The notes under the pieces are model-generated. The model had not been told where the DNA came from. It was given only the letters and a program-made list of their open reading frames with translations, and made no database searches. Positions 23,557-30,396 of a stretch of DNA of 42,421 bases are shown in pieces. The position numbers and the translations under genes were made by a program. Position 1 is the first letter of the stretch, and each line of letters opens with the position of its first letter. The stretch covers positions 1 through 42,421 of the forward strand of contig JAPFEH010000073.1 of NCBI GenBank assembly GCA_026169195.1, read 5' to 3'. The stretch comes from Dysosmobacter sp. (GTDB taxonomy: Bacteria; Bacillota; Clostridia; Oscillospirales; Oscillospiraceae).

Positions 23557-25884
23557 ATGGCAAATCATAGTCTGGTCATCGTGGAGTCCCCCGCGAAGGC
23601 AAAGACCATTGGAAAGTATCTGGGCAATGAGTTTGAAGTCAAGGCCTGCATGGGACACCTGCGGGATTTGCCCAAGAGCACCATTGGTGTGGATGTAGAG
23701 AAGGACTTTGAGCCGGTCTATAAGCCCATCAAGGGAAAAGAGGACATTATCAATGATTTGAAAAAATCTGCCAAGGCGGCAGACACCGTCTATCTCGCAA
23801 CGGACCCGGACCGGGAGGGAGAAGCGATTTCATGGCATTTGAAGCAGCTTTTGAATCTGTCGGATGAAAAGGCCAAACGGGTCACGTTCAATGAGATCAC
23901 CAAAAAAGTGGTGCGGGAAAGTATTCAGGAGCCACGGGAGATCGATCAGGATCTGGTGGATGCCCAGCAGGCACGGCGGATTCTGGACCGGCTGGTGGGA
24001 TATGAGCTCTCCCCGCTGCTTTGGAAAAAGATCCGTCGGGGATTGAGCGCGGGACGTGTTCAATCCGTGGCGACCCGCATGGTGGATGATCGGGAACGGG
24101 AGATTGAAGCCTTTGAGCCGGAGGAGTACTGGACGCTGGACGCGAACCTCACGGGCAGTGATGTGAAAAAGCTGCCGTTTTCCGCCCGGTATCATGGGAA
24201 AAACGGGAAAAAGGCGGAATTGAAATCGGCGGAAGAGGTTGAGACTGTGGTGGAGGAGACCCGAAATGCGCCCTTCACCGTGAAAAGCGTCAAGCGCACG
24301 GATAAGCAGCGCAGTCCTTCTCCGCCCTTCACCACCTCCACCATGCAGCAGGAGGCGTCCAGAAAGCTCTCCATGACCCCTCGCCGCACCATGGCCATTG
24401 CCCAGCAGCTTTATGAGGGTGTGGACATTGAAGGAGAGGGGACTGTCGGTCTCATCACCTATATGCGTACGGACTCTCTCCGCATTTCGGAAGAGGCGCT
24501 TGCAGATGTCAAGACCTTTATTCTGGGGCGGTATGGTCAGGCGTATTATCCTGCCCAGACCCACCGTTATAAAGCCAAAGCGGGCGCGCAGGACGCGCAT
24601 GAAGCGATCCGTCCCAGCAATGTCAACTGGACGCCGGAAATGCTGAAAAAGGATCTGACAGGGGAGCAGTACCGACTCTACCGGCTGATTTGGAGCCGGT
24701 ATGTGGCCTGCCAGATGTCCAATGCCGTTTATGACAGCGTGGCAGTGGAAATCGAAGCCAACAGCCACAGCTTCCGGGCCAGCTCCTCCAGCCTGAAATT
24801 TTCCGGCTATACGGCCGTATATGAGGAAGGGCGCGATGAGGAGAAGGAAGAAAAAGAGTCGCCCCTGCCGGCACTGCAGGAGGACGAGATTCTGGAGTTG
24901 AAGGATTTCAGCCGGGATCAGCATTTTACCCAGCCGCCCGCCCACTATACAGACGCAACGTTGATCCGCGCCATGGAAGAGCAGGGCATCGGCCGTCCTT
25001 CCACATATGCTCCCACGGTCTCCACGATCCTTGACCGGGAATACGTGATCAAAGAAGGCAAGTATCTGCGGATCACGAACCTCGGCCGCGTGGTGACGGA
25101 ACTGATGAAGGATAAGTTTACCGACATTGCCGATTTGAAATTTACCGCCAACATGGAGCAGCGGCTGGACTCTGTGGAGGAGGGCTCGACACCGTGGAAG
25201 AGCGTCCTGCGGGACTTTTACGGGGACTTTGAAGCCAATCTGCAAAAAGCGGAAAAGGATCTGGAAGGTGTCCGCATCAAGGTTCCGGATGAGGTCAGTG
25301 AGGAGATCTGTCCGGAATGCGGGCGCAATCTGGTGGTCAAGTCCGGACGGTTCGGCCGTTTTCTGGCCTGCCCGGGCTATCCGGAATGCAGCTTTACGAT
25401 GCCGCTGGTGGTGGAGATGCCGGGGCGCTGTCCCAAGTGCGGCGGACGTCTTATGAAGCGCACCGGAACCAGCAAGAAAACCAACAAGCAGTACACGTAT
25501 TATTGCTGTGAGCATACCAACAGCCGGGATGAGTCTGCCAAGTGCGACTTCATGACATGGGACGTTCCGGTGAAGGACGATTGTCCGGTCTGCGGTCATA
25601 CCATGTTCAAAAAGGCCGGACGGGGCTTCAAAAAACCCTTCTGCATCAATGAGGCCTGCTCCAATTTCCTTCCGGAGGAGAAGCGGGGGTATCCCAAAAA
25701 GCCTGCTGAAAAGAAGGAAGAGGAAGCTGCGGAGCCTCAGGAGCAGACGGAAAAGCCTGTCAGGAAGACAGCGGCAAAAAAGCCTGCCGCGAAAAAGGCC
25801 GCGACGGAGAAAAAGAAATCTGCCGCGAAGAAGCCTGCCGCCAAGAAAACGGCCAAAAAAGCAGAGAAAGAGGAATCTGTTTAA
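23557..25884 (+). CDS. topA: DNA topoisomerase I
   Basis: This 775-residue type IA topoisomerase relaxes negative supercoils. The Toprim domain at the N-terminus has IVESPAKAKTIGKYLG and TDPDREGEAISWH. The catalytic Tyr302 lies in LITYMRTDSLR. Three zinc-ribbon units follow at about 588-680 (CPECGRN..., CPKCGGR..., CPVCGHT...), with cysteines present in all. The last 70 residues are a Lys/Ala/Pro tail (repeats of AAKKPAAKK) like histone H1 or the tails of actinobacterial TopA, probably a DNA-binding tether. Ribosome binding site GGAGGT lies 6 nt before the ATG. Confidence 0.96.
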   Translation: MANHSLVIVESPAKAKTIGKYLGNEFEVKACMGHLRDLPKSTIGVDVEKDFEPVYKPIKGKEDIINDLKKSAKAADTVYLATDPDREGEAISWHLKQLLNLSDEKAKRVTFNEITKKVVRESIQEPREIDQDLVDAQQARRILDRLVGYELSPLLWKKIRRGLSAGRVQSVATRMVDDREREIEAFEPEEYWTLDANLTGSDVKKLPFSARYHGKNGKKAELKSAEEVETVVEETRNAPFTVKSVKRTDKQRSPSPPFTTSTMQQEASRKLSMTPRRTMAIAQQLYEGVDIEGEGTVGLITYMRTDSLRISEEALADVKTFILGRYGQAYYPAQTHRYKAKAGAQDAHEAIRPSNVNWTPEMLKKDLTGEQYRLYRLIWSRYVACQMSNAVYDSVAVEIEANSHSFRASSSSLKFSGYTAVYEEGRDEEKEEKESPLPALQEDEILELKDFSRDQHFTQPPAHYTDATLIRAMEEQGIGRPSTYAPTVSTILDREYVIKEGKYLRITNLGRVVTELMKDKFTDIADLKFTANMEQRLDSVEEGSTPWKSVLRDFYGDFEANLQKAEKDLEGVRIKVPDEVSEEICPECGRNLVVKSGRFGRFLACPGYPECSFTMPLVVEMPGRCPKCGGRLMKRTGTSKKTNKQYTYYCCEHTNSRDESAKCDFMTWDVPVKDDCPVCGHTMFKKAGRGFKKPFCINEACSNFLPEEKRGYPKKPAEKKEEEAAEPQEQTEKPVRKTAAKKPAAKKAATEKKKSAAKKPAAKKTAKKAEKEESV

Positions 25885-25986
25885 GCGGAGATGATCAAGC
25901 ACTGCTGTGCAGTGCAGATTGCGGTTCCGGTATGGGACCCGTCCGCCCGCTCTGCGGGGAGGATACCCTCAACAAAGGAGACTTTC

Positions 25987-27297
25987 ATGATGGAAGCAAC
26001 AGTGATCGGCGCGGGACTTGCCGGAAGTGAATGTGCCTGGCAGCTGGCGCAGCGGGGGATCCGTGTGACCCTGCGGGAGATGAAGCCGGTAAAAAGGACG
26101 CCGGCTCATTTGACGAATGATTTTGCGGAACTGTGCTGTTCCAACTCTCTGCGGTCTGACCAGCTGGAAAATGCGGTGGGCCTTTTGAAAGAGGAATTGC
26201 GGCGGCTGGATTCCCTGATTTTGACCTGTGCGGATGCCACCCGGGTAGAGGCCGGCGGCGCGCTGGCAGTGGACCGGCATGGCTTTGCCGCTTTGGTCAC
26301 AGAGAAAATCCGCAGCCATCCGAATATCACGGTGGTTCCGGGAGAGGTAACGGAGCTTCCTGACGGGGAAGTGGTGGTTGCTTCCGGACCGCTGACCTCG
26401 GACGCACTGGCAGAACGGCTGCAGATGCTGCTGGGAGAAAACAGCGATCTGCATTTTTACGATGCGGCGGCGCCTCTGGTATCCGCAGAGAGCGTGGATA
26501 TGGAGAAGGCGTGGTTTGGCTCCCGATATGATAAGGGCGGTGCGGACTATGTCAACTGCCCGATGAATGAAGAGGAATATCAGGCGTTCTGGGAGGCGTT
26601 GACGACCGCGCAGGAAGCGGAGGTCCATGGCTTTGAGGACGCGCAGGTGTTTGAGGGCTGCATGCCGGTGGAGGTCATGGCCCGTCGGGGGCATGATACG
26701 CTGCTGTACGGCCCTTTGAAATCCCGCGGGCTGGACGATCCCCGCACCGGACGCTGGCCCTACGCTGTGGTGCAGCTGCGCCGTGATAATGCGGAGGGCT
26801 CTGTGTACAATCTGGTGGGATTTCAGACCCATCTGCGGTTTCCGGAACAAAAAAGGGTGTTTTCCATGATTCCGGCCCTTCACGATGCGGAGTTTCTGCG
26901 GTATGGCGTCATGCACCGCAATACATTTTTGAATTCCCCCAAACTGCTGGACCGCTATTACCGTCTCAAGGCGGAGCCGCGCATTTCCTTTGCCGGACAG
27001 ATGACCGGCGTGGAGGGATATGTGGAATCTGCCGCCAGCGGGTTTCTGGTGGGCGTAGAGACGGCGCGGCGGCTGCGGGGAATGCGCCCTGTTGACTTTC
27101 CGCAGGAAACGGCGATCGGCGCGCTGGGGCTGTATGTATCCAATCCCTCCATTACGGCGTTCCAGCCCATGAATATCAACTTCGGGATCATTCCGCCGCT
27201 GGATCACCGTGTCAAGGGAAAAAGAAACAAAAATGCAGAACTGTCGGCACGGTCGCTGGACATCATTGAACGCATAAAAGAGGAGGTCTTGCAATGA
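25987..27297 (+). CDS. trmFO: Folate/FAD-dependent tRNA (uracil-54-C5)-methyltransferase TrmFO
   Basis: TrmFO makes ribothymidine 54 in the T loop of tRNAs, using methylenetetrahydrofolate and FAD. The 436-residue protein starts at ATG 25987 (AAAGGAG 6 nt upstream); an open frame from 25891 has no site. FAD-binding IGAGLAGSECAWQLAQRG covers residues 6-23. Family marks follow: TPAHLTNDFAELCCSNSLRSD, a MPVEVMARRG segment, FQTHLRFPEQKRVF, and GYVESAASG near the end. The stop overlaps the plsX start as ATGA. About 100 nt before the gene hold no clear feature beyond a short CACTGC-GCAGTG hairpin. Confidence 0.97.
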   Translation: MMEATVIGAGLAGSECAWQLAQRGIRVTLREMKPVKRTPAHLTNDFAELCCSNSLRSDQLENAVGLLKEELRRLDSLILTCADATRVEAGGALAVDRHGFAALVTEKIRSHPNITVVPGEVTELPDGEVVVASGPLTSDALAERLQMLLGENSDLHFYDAAAPLVSAESVDMEKAWFGSRYDKGGADYVNCPMNEEEYQAFWEALTTAQEAEVHGFEDAQVFEGCMPVEVMARRGHDTLLYGPLKSRGLDDPRTGRWPYAVVQLRRDNAEGSVYNLVGFQTHLRFPEQKRVFSMIPALHDAEFLRYGVMHRNTFLNSPKLLDRYYRLKAEPRISFAGQMTGVEGYVESAASGFLVGVETARRLRGMRPVDFPQETAIGALGLYVSNPSITAFQPMNINFGIIPPLDHRVKGKRNKNAELSARSLDIIERIKEEVLQ

Positions 27298-28340
27298 AGA
27301 TCATCGTAGATGCCATGGGGGGCGACCATGCGCCGCAGGCTGTGGTAGAGGGTGCTCTGACCGCTGTCAAGCAGCATGGAGCGGAGGTTTTGCTGGTGGG
27401 CCGCATGGAGGAGATCCTGAAGGCGATGGAGACCTGCGGAGAGAAGAACCTGCCTGCCGGTGTGGAAATACGGGATGCCAGCGAGGTGGTGGAGATCGAG
27501 GACGATCCTGCCATGGCATTCAAAATGAAAAAGGACTCCTCCTTGACCGTGGGATTGAACCTGCTGAAAGCAGGTGAGGGGGACGCGTTTGTCTCTGCCG
27601 GCTCCACCGGTGCGCTGCTTTCAGGCGCCACACTGCTGGTCAAGCGGGTGCGGGGCATCCGGCGGGCTGCCATGGGGCCTGTGATCCCCACGGCTTCCGG
27701 TCGTGCTGTCTTGTGCGACTGCGGAGCCAACGCTGAGTGCACACCGGAATACCTGCTGCAGTTTGCCTATTTGGGCAGCTATTACGCCCGTCGGGTATTG
27801 GGGGTGGAGACGCCCAGAGTGGGGCTTTTGAACATTGGCGCAGAGGCTTCCAAGGGGGACAGCCTGCGCCGTGAAGCATATGCGCTGCTGAAGCAGGCGG
27901 GGGACGCCGGACGGATCCATTTTATCGGCAATGTAGAAGGACACGACGCCATGCTGGGGGCTGCCGATGTGATCGTGGCGGACGGTTTTGCGGGCAACGT
28001 GCTGCTCAAGGGAGTGGAGGGCACTTCAAAATTCCTGCTGAAGGAATTGAAAAAGATGTTCTTTACCAATACGAAAACCAAGCTGGCTGCCGGTCTGGTG
28101 AAAAAAGATCTGGCGGAGATGAAGCGGCTGCTGGATCCTTCTGAAGTGGGCGGAACTCCGTTTCTGGGGATTTCAAAGCCGGTGATCAAGGCGCACGGTT
28201 CCTCGGATGCCCGTGCCATCTGCAATGCCATTCTGCGGGCGGGGGAATATGCCGCCAGCGGCTTCATTGAGGATGTTCAGCGGGATATTGCGCTGATGAA
28301 AGTAGGCAATCCAACAGAAAAAGTGGATTCTCCCTCTTGA
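27294..28340 (+). CDS. plsX: Phosphate acyltransferase PlsX
   Basis: PlsX makes acyl-phosphate from acyl-ACP, the first step of phospholipid synthesis in Firmicutes. The 348-residue protein has KIIVDAMGGDHAPQAVVEGA at the start, VSAGSTGALLSGA, DCGANAECTPEYLLQFA and VADGFAGNVLLKGVEG, all typical of the family. It overlaps trmFO by 4 nt. acpP lies 85 nt downstream; its product supplies the substrate. Its last bases contain the -35 element of the acpP promoter. Confidence 0.97.
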   Translation: MKIIVDAMGGDHAPQAVVEGALTAVKQHGAEVLLVGRMEEILKAMETCGEKNLPAGVEIRDASEVVEIEDDPAMAFKMKKDSSLTVGLNLLKAGEGDAFVSAGSTGALLSGATLLVKRVRGIRRAAMGPVIPTASGRAVLCDCGANAECTPEYLLQFAYLGSYYARRVLGVETPRVGLLNIGAEASKGDSLRREAYALLKQAGDAGRIHFIGNVEGHDAMLGAADVIVADGFAGNVLLKGVEGTSKFLLKELKKMFFTNTKTKLAAGLVKKDLAEMKRLLDPSEVGGTPFLGISKPVIKAHGSSDARAICNAILRAGEYAASGFIEDVQRDIALMKVGNPTEKVDSPS

Positions 28341-28366
28341 CAGCACTGTGTCATATGCCGTATGAT
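28337..28366 (+). promoter_or_regulatory. Promoter of acpP
   Basis: TTGACA (28337-28342, overlapping the plsX stop) and TATGAT (28361-28366) are 18 bp apart, 59 nt before the acpP ATG. It would let acpP be made at higher level than the upstream genes, as ACP needs to be. Confidence 0.65.
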
Positions 28367-28404
28367 TGCCTCAAGCAATCAGAAAATGATGGAAGGTCCA
28401 TCAT
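28364..28404 (+). other. Two small hairpins in the acpP leader
   Basis: GATTGC-ctcaa-GCAATC (28364-28380) and ATGATGGA-agg-TCCATCAT (28386-28404) are perfect short stems between promoter and ribosome binding site of acpP. They may stabilise the mRNA or mark an operator for a lipid regulator. Neither has a T run. Confidence 0.4.
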
Positions 28405-28425
28405 ACTGTAAGGGGTGAAAAGGCA

Positions 28426-28671
28426 ATGTCTATTGAAGAGATTTTTCAGACGATGCGGGAATTGGTAGCCGAGCAGTTTTCCATGGATCCGGATGAGGTG
28501 AGCATGGAGACCTCCTTTGAGGAGGATCTTGGCGCGGATTCTGTGGATCTGGTGGAACTGGCCATGGCCATGGAAGAGGAATTTGAAGTGGGAGAGACTC
28601 AGGAAGAGGATCTGTCCGCCCTCAAAACTGTGGGTGATGCAGTGAACTACATCGCCGGAAAGCTGAAATAA
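28426..28671 (+). CDS. acpP: Acyl carrier protein
   Basis: This 81-residue acidic helical protein carries growing fatty acids on 4'-phosphopantetheine. The modified Ser39 lies in LGADSVDLVEL (the motif is DSL in most ACPs; here DSV). The ribosome binding site AAGGGGTGAAAAGG precedes the ATG. It lies between plsX and rnc, the conserved Firmicutes order, though fabD and fabG are not here. Confidence 0.96.
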   Translation: MSIEEIFQTMRELVAEQFSMDPDEVSMETSFEEDLGADSVDLVELAMAMEEEFEVGETQEEDLSALKTVGDAVNYIAGKLK

Positions 28672-28681
28672 TGGAGGAATC

Positions 28682-28710
28682 GCCCCGCCGTCAGCGCGGG
28701 GCTTCCTTTT
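28682..28710 (+). terminator. Weak terminator/attenuator between acpP and rnc
   Basis: GCCCCGC (28682-28688) pairs with GCGGGGC (28696-28702) around a 7-nt loop, followed by TTCCTTTT. It is likely to end most acpP transcripts and lower rnc expression. Confidence 0.6.
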
Positions 28711-28722
28711 GGAGAGGTCGAC

Positions 28723-29406
28723 ATGAAGGAACTGGAGAAAAAACTGAATTATACCTTTCGGGAGCCTGCTCTGCTGGCAGAGGCACTGAGCCACAGTTCC
28801 TACGCCAATGAACATCGGGGAGCGGGGCTTAAGAGCAACGAACGTCTGGAATTTCTGGGAGATTCCGTGCTGGGATTTGTCACGGCGGAATTTTTGTTTG
28901 TTCAGCATCCGGACCTTCCGGAAGGGGATCTGACCCGGATCCGGGCGGCATTGGTGTGCGAACAGAGTCTTTATGAAGCGGCCGGAAAGCTGGGACTTGG
29001 CAAGTACTTAAAGCTGGGACGGGGCGAAGAGGCCGGCGGCGGCCGGGAACGTACCTCCATTCTGGCAGATGCAATGGAAGCGGTGTTTGCGGCAGTTTAT
29101 CTGGATGGCGGCATTTCCGCCGCTTCCCGTTTGATTCACCGCTGTTTATTGGATGTGGAGAAGGAAGAGGTCATTGAGGAACGACGGAGAGATTACAAAA
29201 CTGCGCTGCAGGAGCTGGTCCAGCGGACGCCGGGAAGCTCCATTGCATACCGGCTGGTAGAAGAGACGGGGCCGGATCATTGCCGCGTGTTTGTGATGGA
29301 GGCCTCCGTGGATGACCGGGTACTGGGCCGGGGCGAAGGCCGCACCAAAAAGGAAGCGGAGCAGGCAGCCGCCAAGACTGCTCTGCGGCAATTGGACGGA
29401 GAATAA
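28723..29406 (+). CDS. rnc: Ribonuclease III
   Basis: RNase III cuts double-stranded RNA during rRNA processing and mRNA decay. The 227-residue enzyme has the signature NERLEFLGD (residues 39-47, with Glu and Asp metal ligands), a second catalytic acidic pair in ADAMEAVFAAVYLDGG, and a C-terminal double-stranded RNA-binding domain at about 155-225 (DYKTALQELVQRTP, then GEGRTKKEAEQAAAKTAL). GGAGAGG lies before the ATG. In most Firmicutes smc and ftsY follow rnc; here a terminator and uppP follow instead. Confidence 0.97.
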   Translation: MKELEKKLNYTFREPALLAEALSHSSYANEHRGAGLKSNERLEFLGDSVLGFVTAEFLFVQHPDLPEGDLTRIRAALVCEQSLYEAAGKLGLGKYLKLGRGEEAGGGRERTSILADAMEAVFAAVYLDGGISAASRLIHRCLLDVEKEEVIEERRRDYKTALQELVQRTPGSSIAYRLVEETGPDHCRVFVMEASVDDRVLGRGEGRTKKEAEQAAAKTALRQLDGE

Positions 29407-29418
29407 CAAGCGTGTTGA

Positions 29419-29451
29419 GATCCGGGGGACCAGAACCCCCGGATCTTTTTT
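29419..29451 (+). terminator. Terminator of rnc
   Basis: GATCCGGGGG (29419-29428) pairs perfectly with CCCCCGGATC (29436-29445), loop ACCAGAA, followed by six T. Confidence 0.95.
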
Positions 29452-29504
29452 CCGGAGCAACAGAGGACCTGCAAATAGAACTGGAATTTGCAGGCGGGTC
29501 GTGC

Positions 29505-29510
29505 TATACT
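29505..29510 (+). promoter_or_regulatory. Extended -10 promoter of uppP
   Basis: TGCTATACT gives an extended -10 (TATACT at 29505-29510 preceded by TGn). The -35 region TGGAAT at 17 bp is poor. It lies 42 nt before the uppP start. Confidence 0.45.
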
Positions 29511-29551
29511 ATATTCTATGTGGAAATTTTAACGTTAGGAGTGTGGTCTGA

Positions 29552-30382
29552 TTGACATTGCTGTCGTCTGTTCTGCTGGGGTTGGTTCAGGGCGTGGCGG
29601 AATTTCTGCCGATTTCCAGCTCCGGACATTTGGCAATTGCCGAGCATCTGCTGGGGATGAAGGGACTGGAGGTTCCCGAGTTTTTTGATGTCTTGCTGCA
29701 TCTGGGAACGCTGGTAGCTGTGTTTGCCGCCTATTGGGAGGATATCCGTGAAATGATTCTGGAACTGTTTTGCGGTGTCCGGGATCTGGCGCGTCACAGC
29801 ACACCTGCGCCGGTTCCGCCTGCCCGACGTCTGATTCTGTTGATCGTGGTGGGAACGCTGCCGCTTTTCGCGGTGCTGCCCGTCAAGGATCTGGTAGAGG
29901 GACTGGCAGATAATATGTATTTTGTAGGCGGGGCATTGCTGGTGACAGGCTGCCTGCTGTTTGCCAGTGACCGTGTGAAAAAGGGCCGCAAGACGGAGAA
30001 GAATGCCACGATGAAAGACGTTTTGCTGGTGGGCGTGGCACAGGCCATTGCCACCTGTCCGGGCATTTCCCGCTCCGGTACGACCATCACCGCTGGATGC
30101 TTTGTGGGGTTTGAGCGGCGGTTTGCCGTTCGCTTTTCCTTCCTGCTGTCCATACCTGCAATTCTGGGAGCCAATATTCTCAGCATCAAGGATGCGCTGG
30201 ATACCGTGATATGGGCGGAGGTTCCGGTATATCTGGTGGGTGTGGCGGTTGCGGCTTTGGTTGGATATGGCTGCATCCGGCTGCTGAAAATGATCGCGGA
30301 TAAAGGCCGGTTCGGCTTCTTTGCGTACTATTGCTGGGCGGCCGGTCTTGTGACATTGATTTTGACTTTGGTACAATCCTGA
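29552..30382 (+). CDS. uppP: Undecaprenyl-diphosphatase UppP/BacA
   Basis: UppP removes a phosphate from undecaprenyl diphosphate to recycle the lipid carrier of cell-wall synthesis; overproduction is linked to bacitracin resistance. The 276-residue membrane protein has the two conserved repeats: GLVQGVAEFLPISSSGHL with the catalytic Glu at residues 10-27, and the Arg/Ser motif GISRSGTTI near residue 170. Seven to eight helices are visible. The start is TTG at 29552 with AGGAG 10 nt upstream; no ATG fits. Its end is followed 14 nt later by the ftsK start. Confidence 0.95.
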   Translation: MTLLSSVLLGLVQGVAEFLPISSSGHLAIAEHLLGMKGLEVPEFFDVLLHLGTLVAVFAAYWEDIREMILELFCGVRDLARHSTPAPVPPARRLILLIVVGTLPLFAVLPVKDLVEGLADNMYFVGGALLVTGCLLFASDRVKKGRKTEKNATMKDVLLVGVAQAIATCPGISRSGTTITAGCFVGFERRFAVRFSFLLSIPAILGANILSIKDALDTVIWAEVPVYLVGVAVAALVGYGCIRLLKMIADKGRFGFFAYYCWAAGLVTLILTLVQS

Positions 30383-30396
30383 CGGGAGGTAACACG

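Noticed and set aside
23830-25902. 690-codon minus-strand open frame
   Set aside because: It is antisense to topA; the Arg/Leu/Phe-rich sequence mirrors the Lys-rich tail and other coding sequence.
25885-25986. Possible small RNA between topA and trmFO
   Set aside because: Only a short CACTGC/GCAGTG hairpin is visible, with no promoter or terminator of its own.
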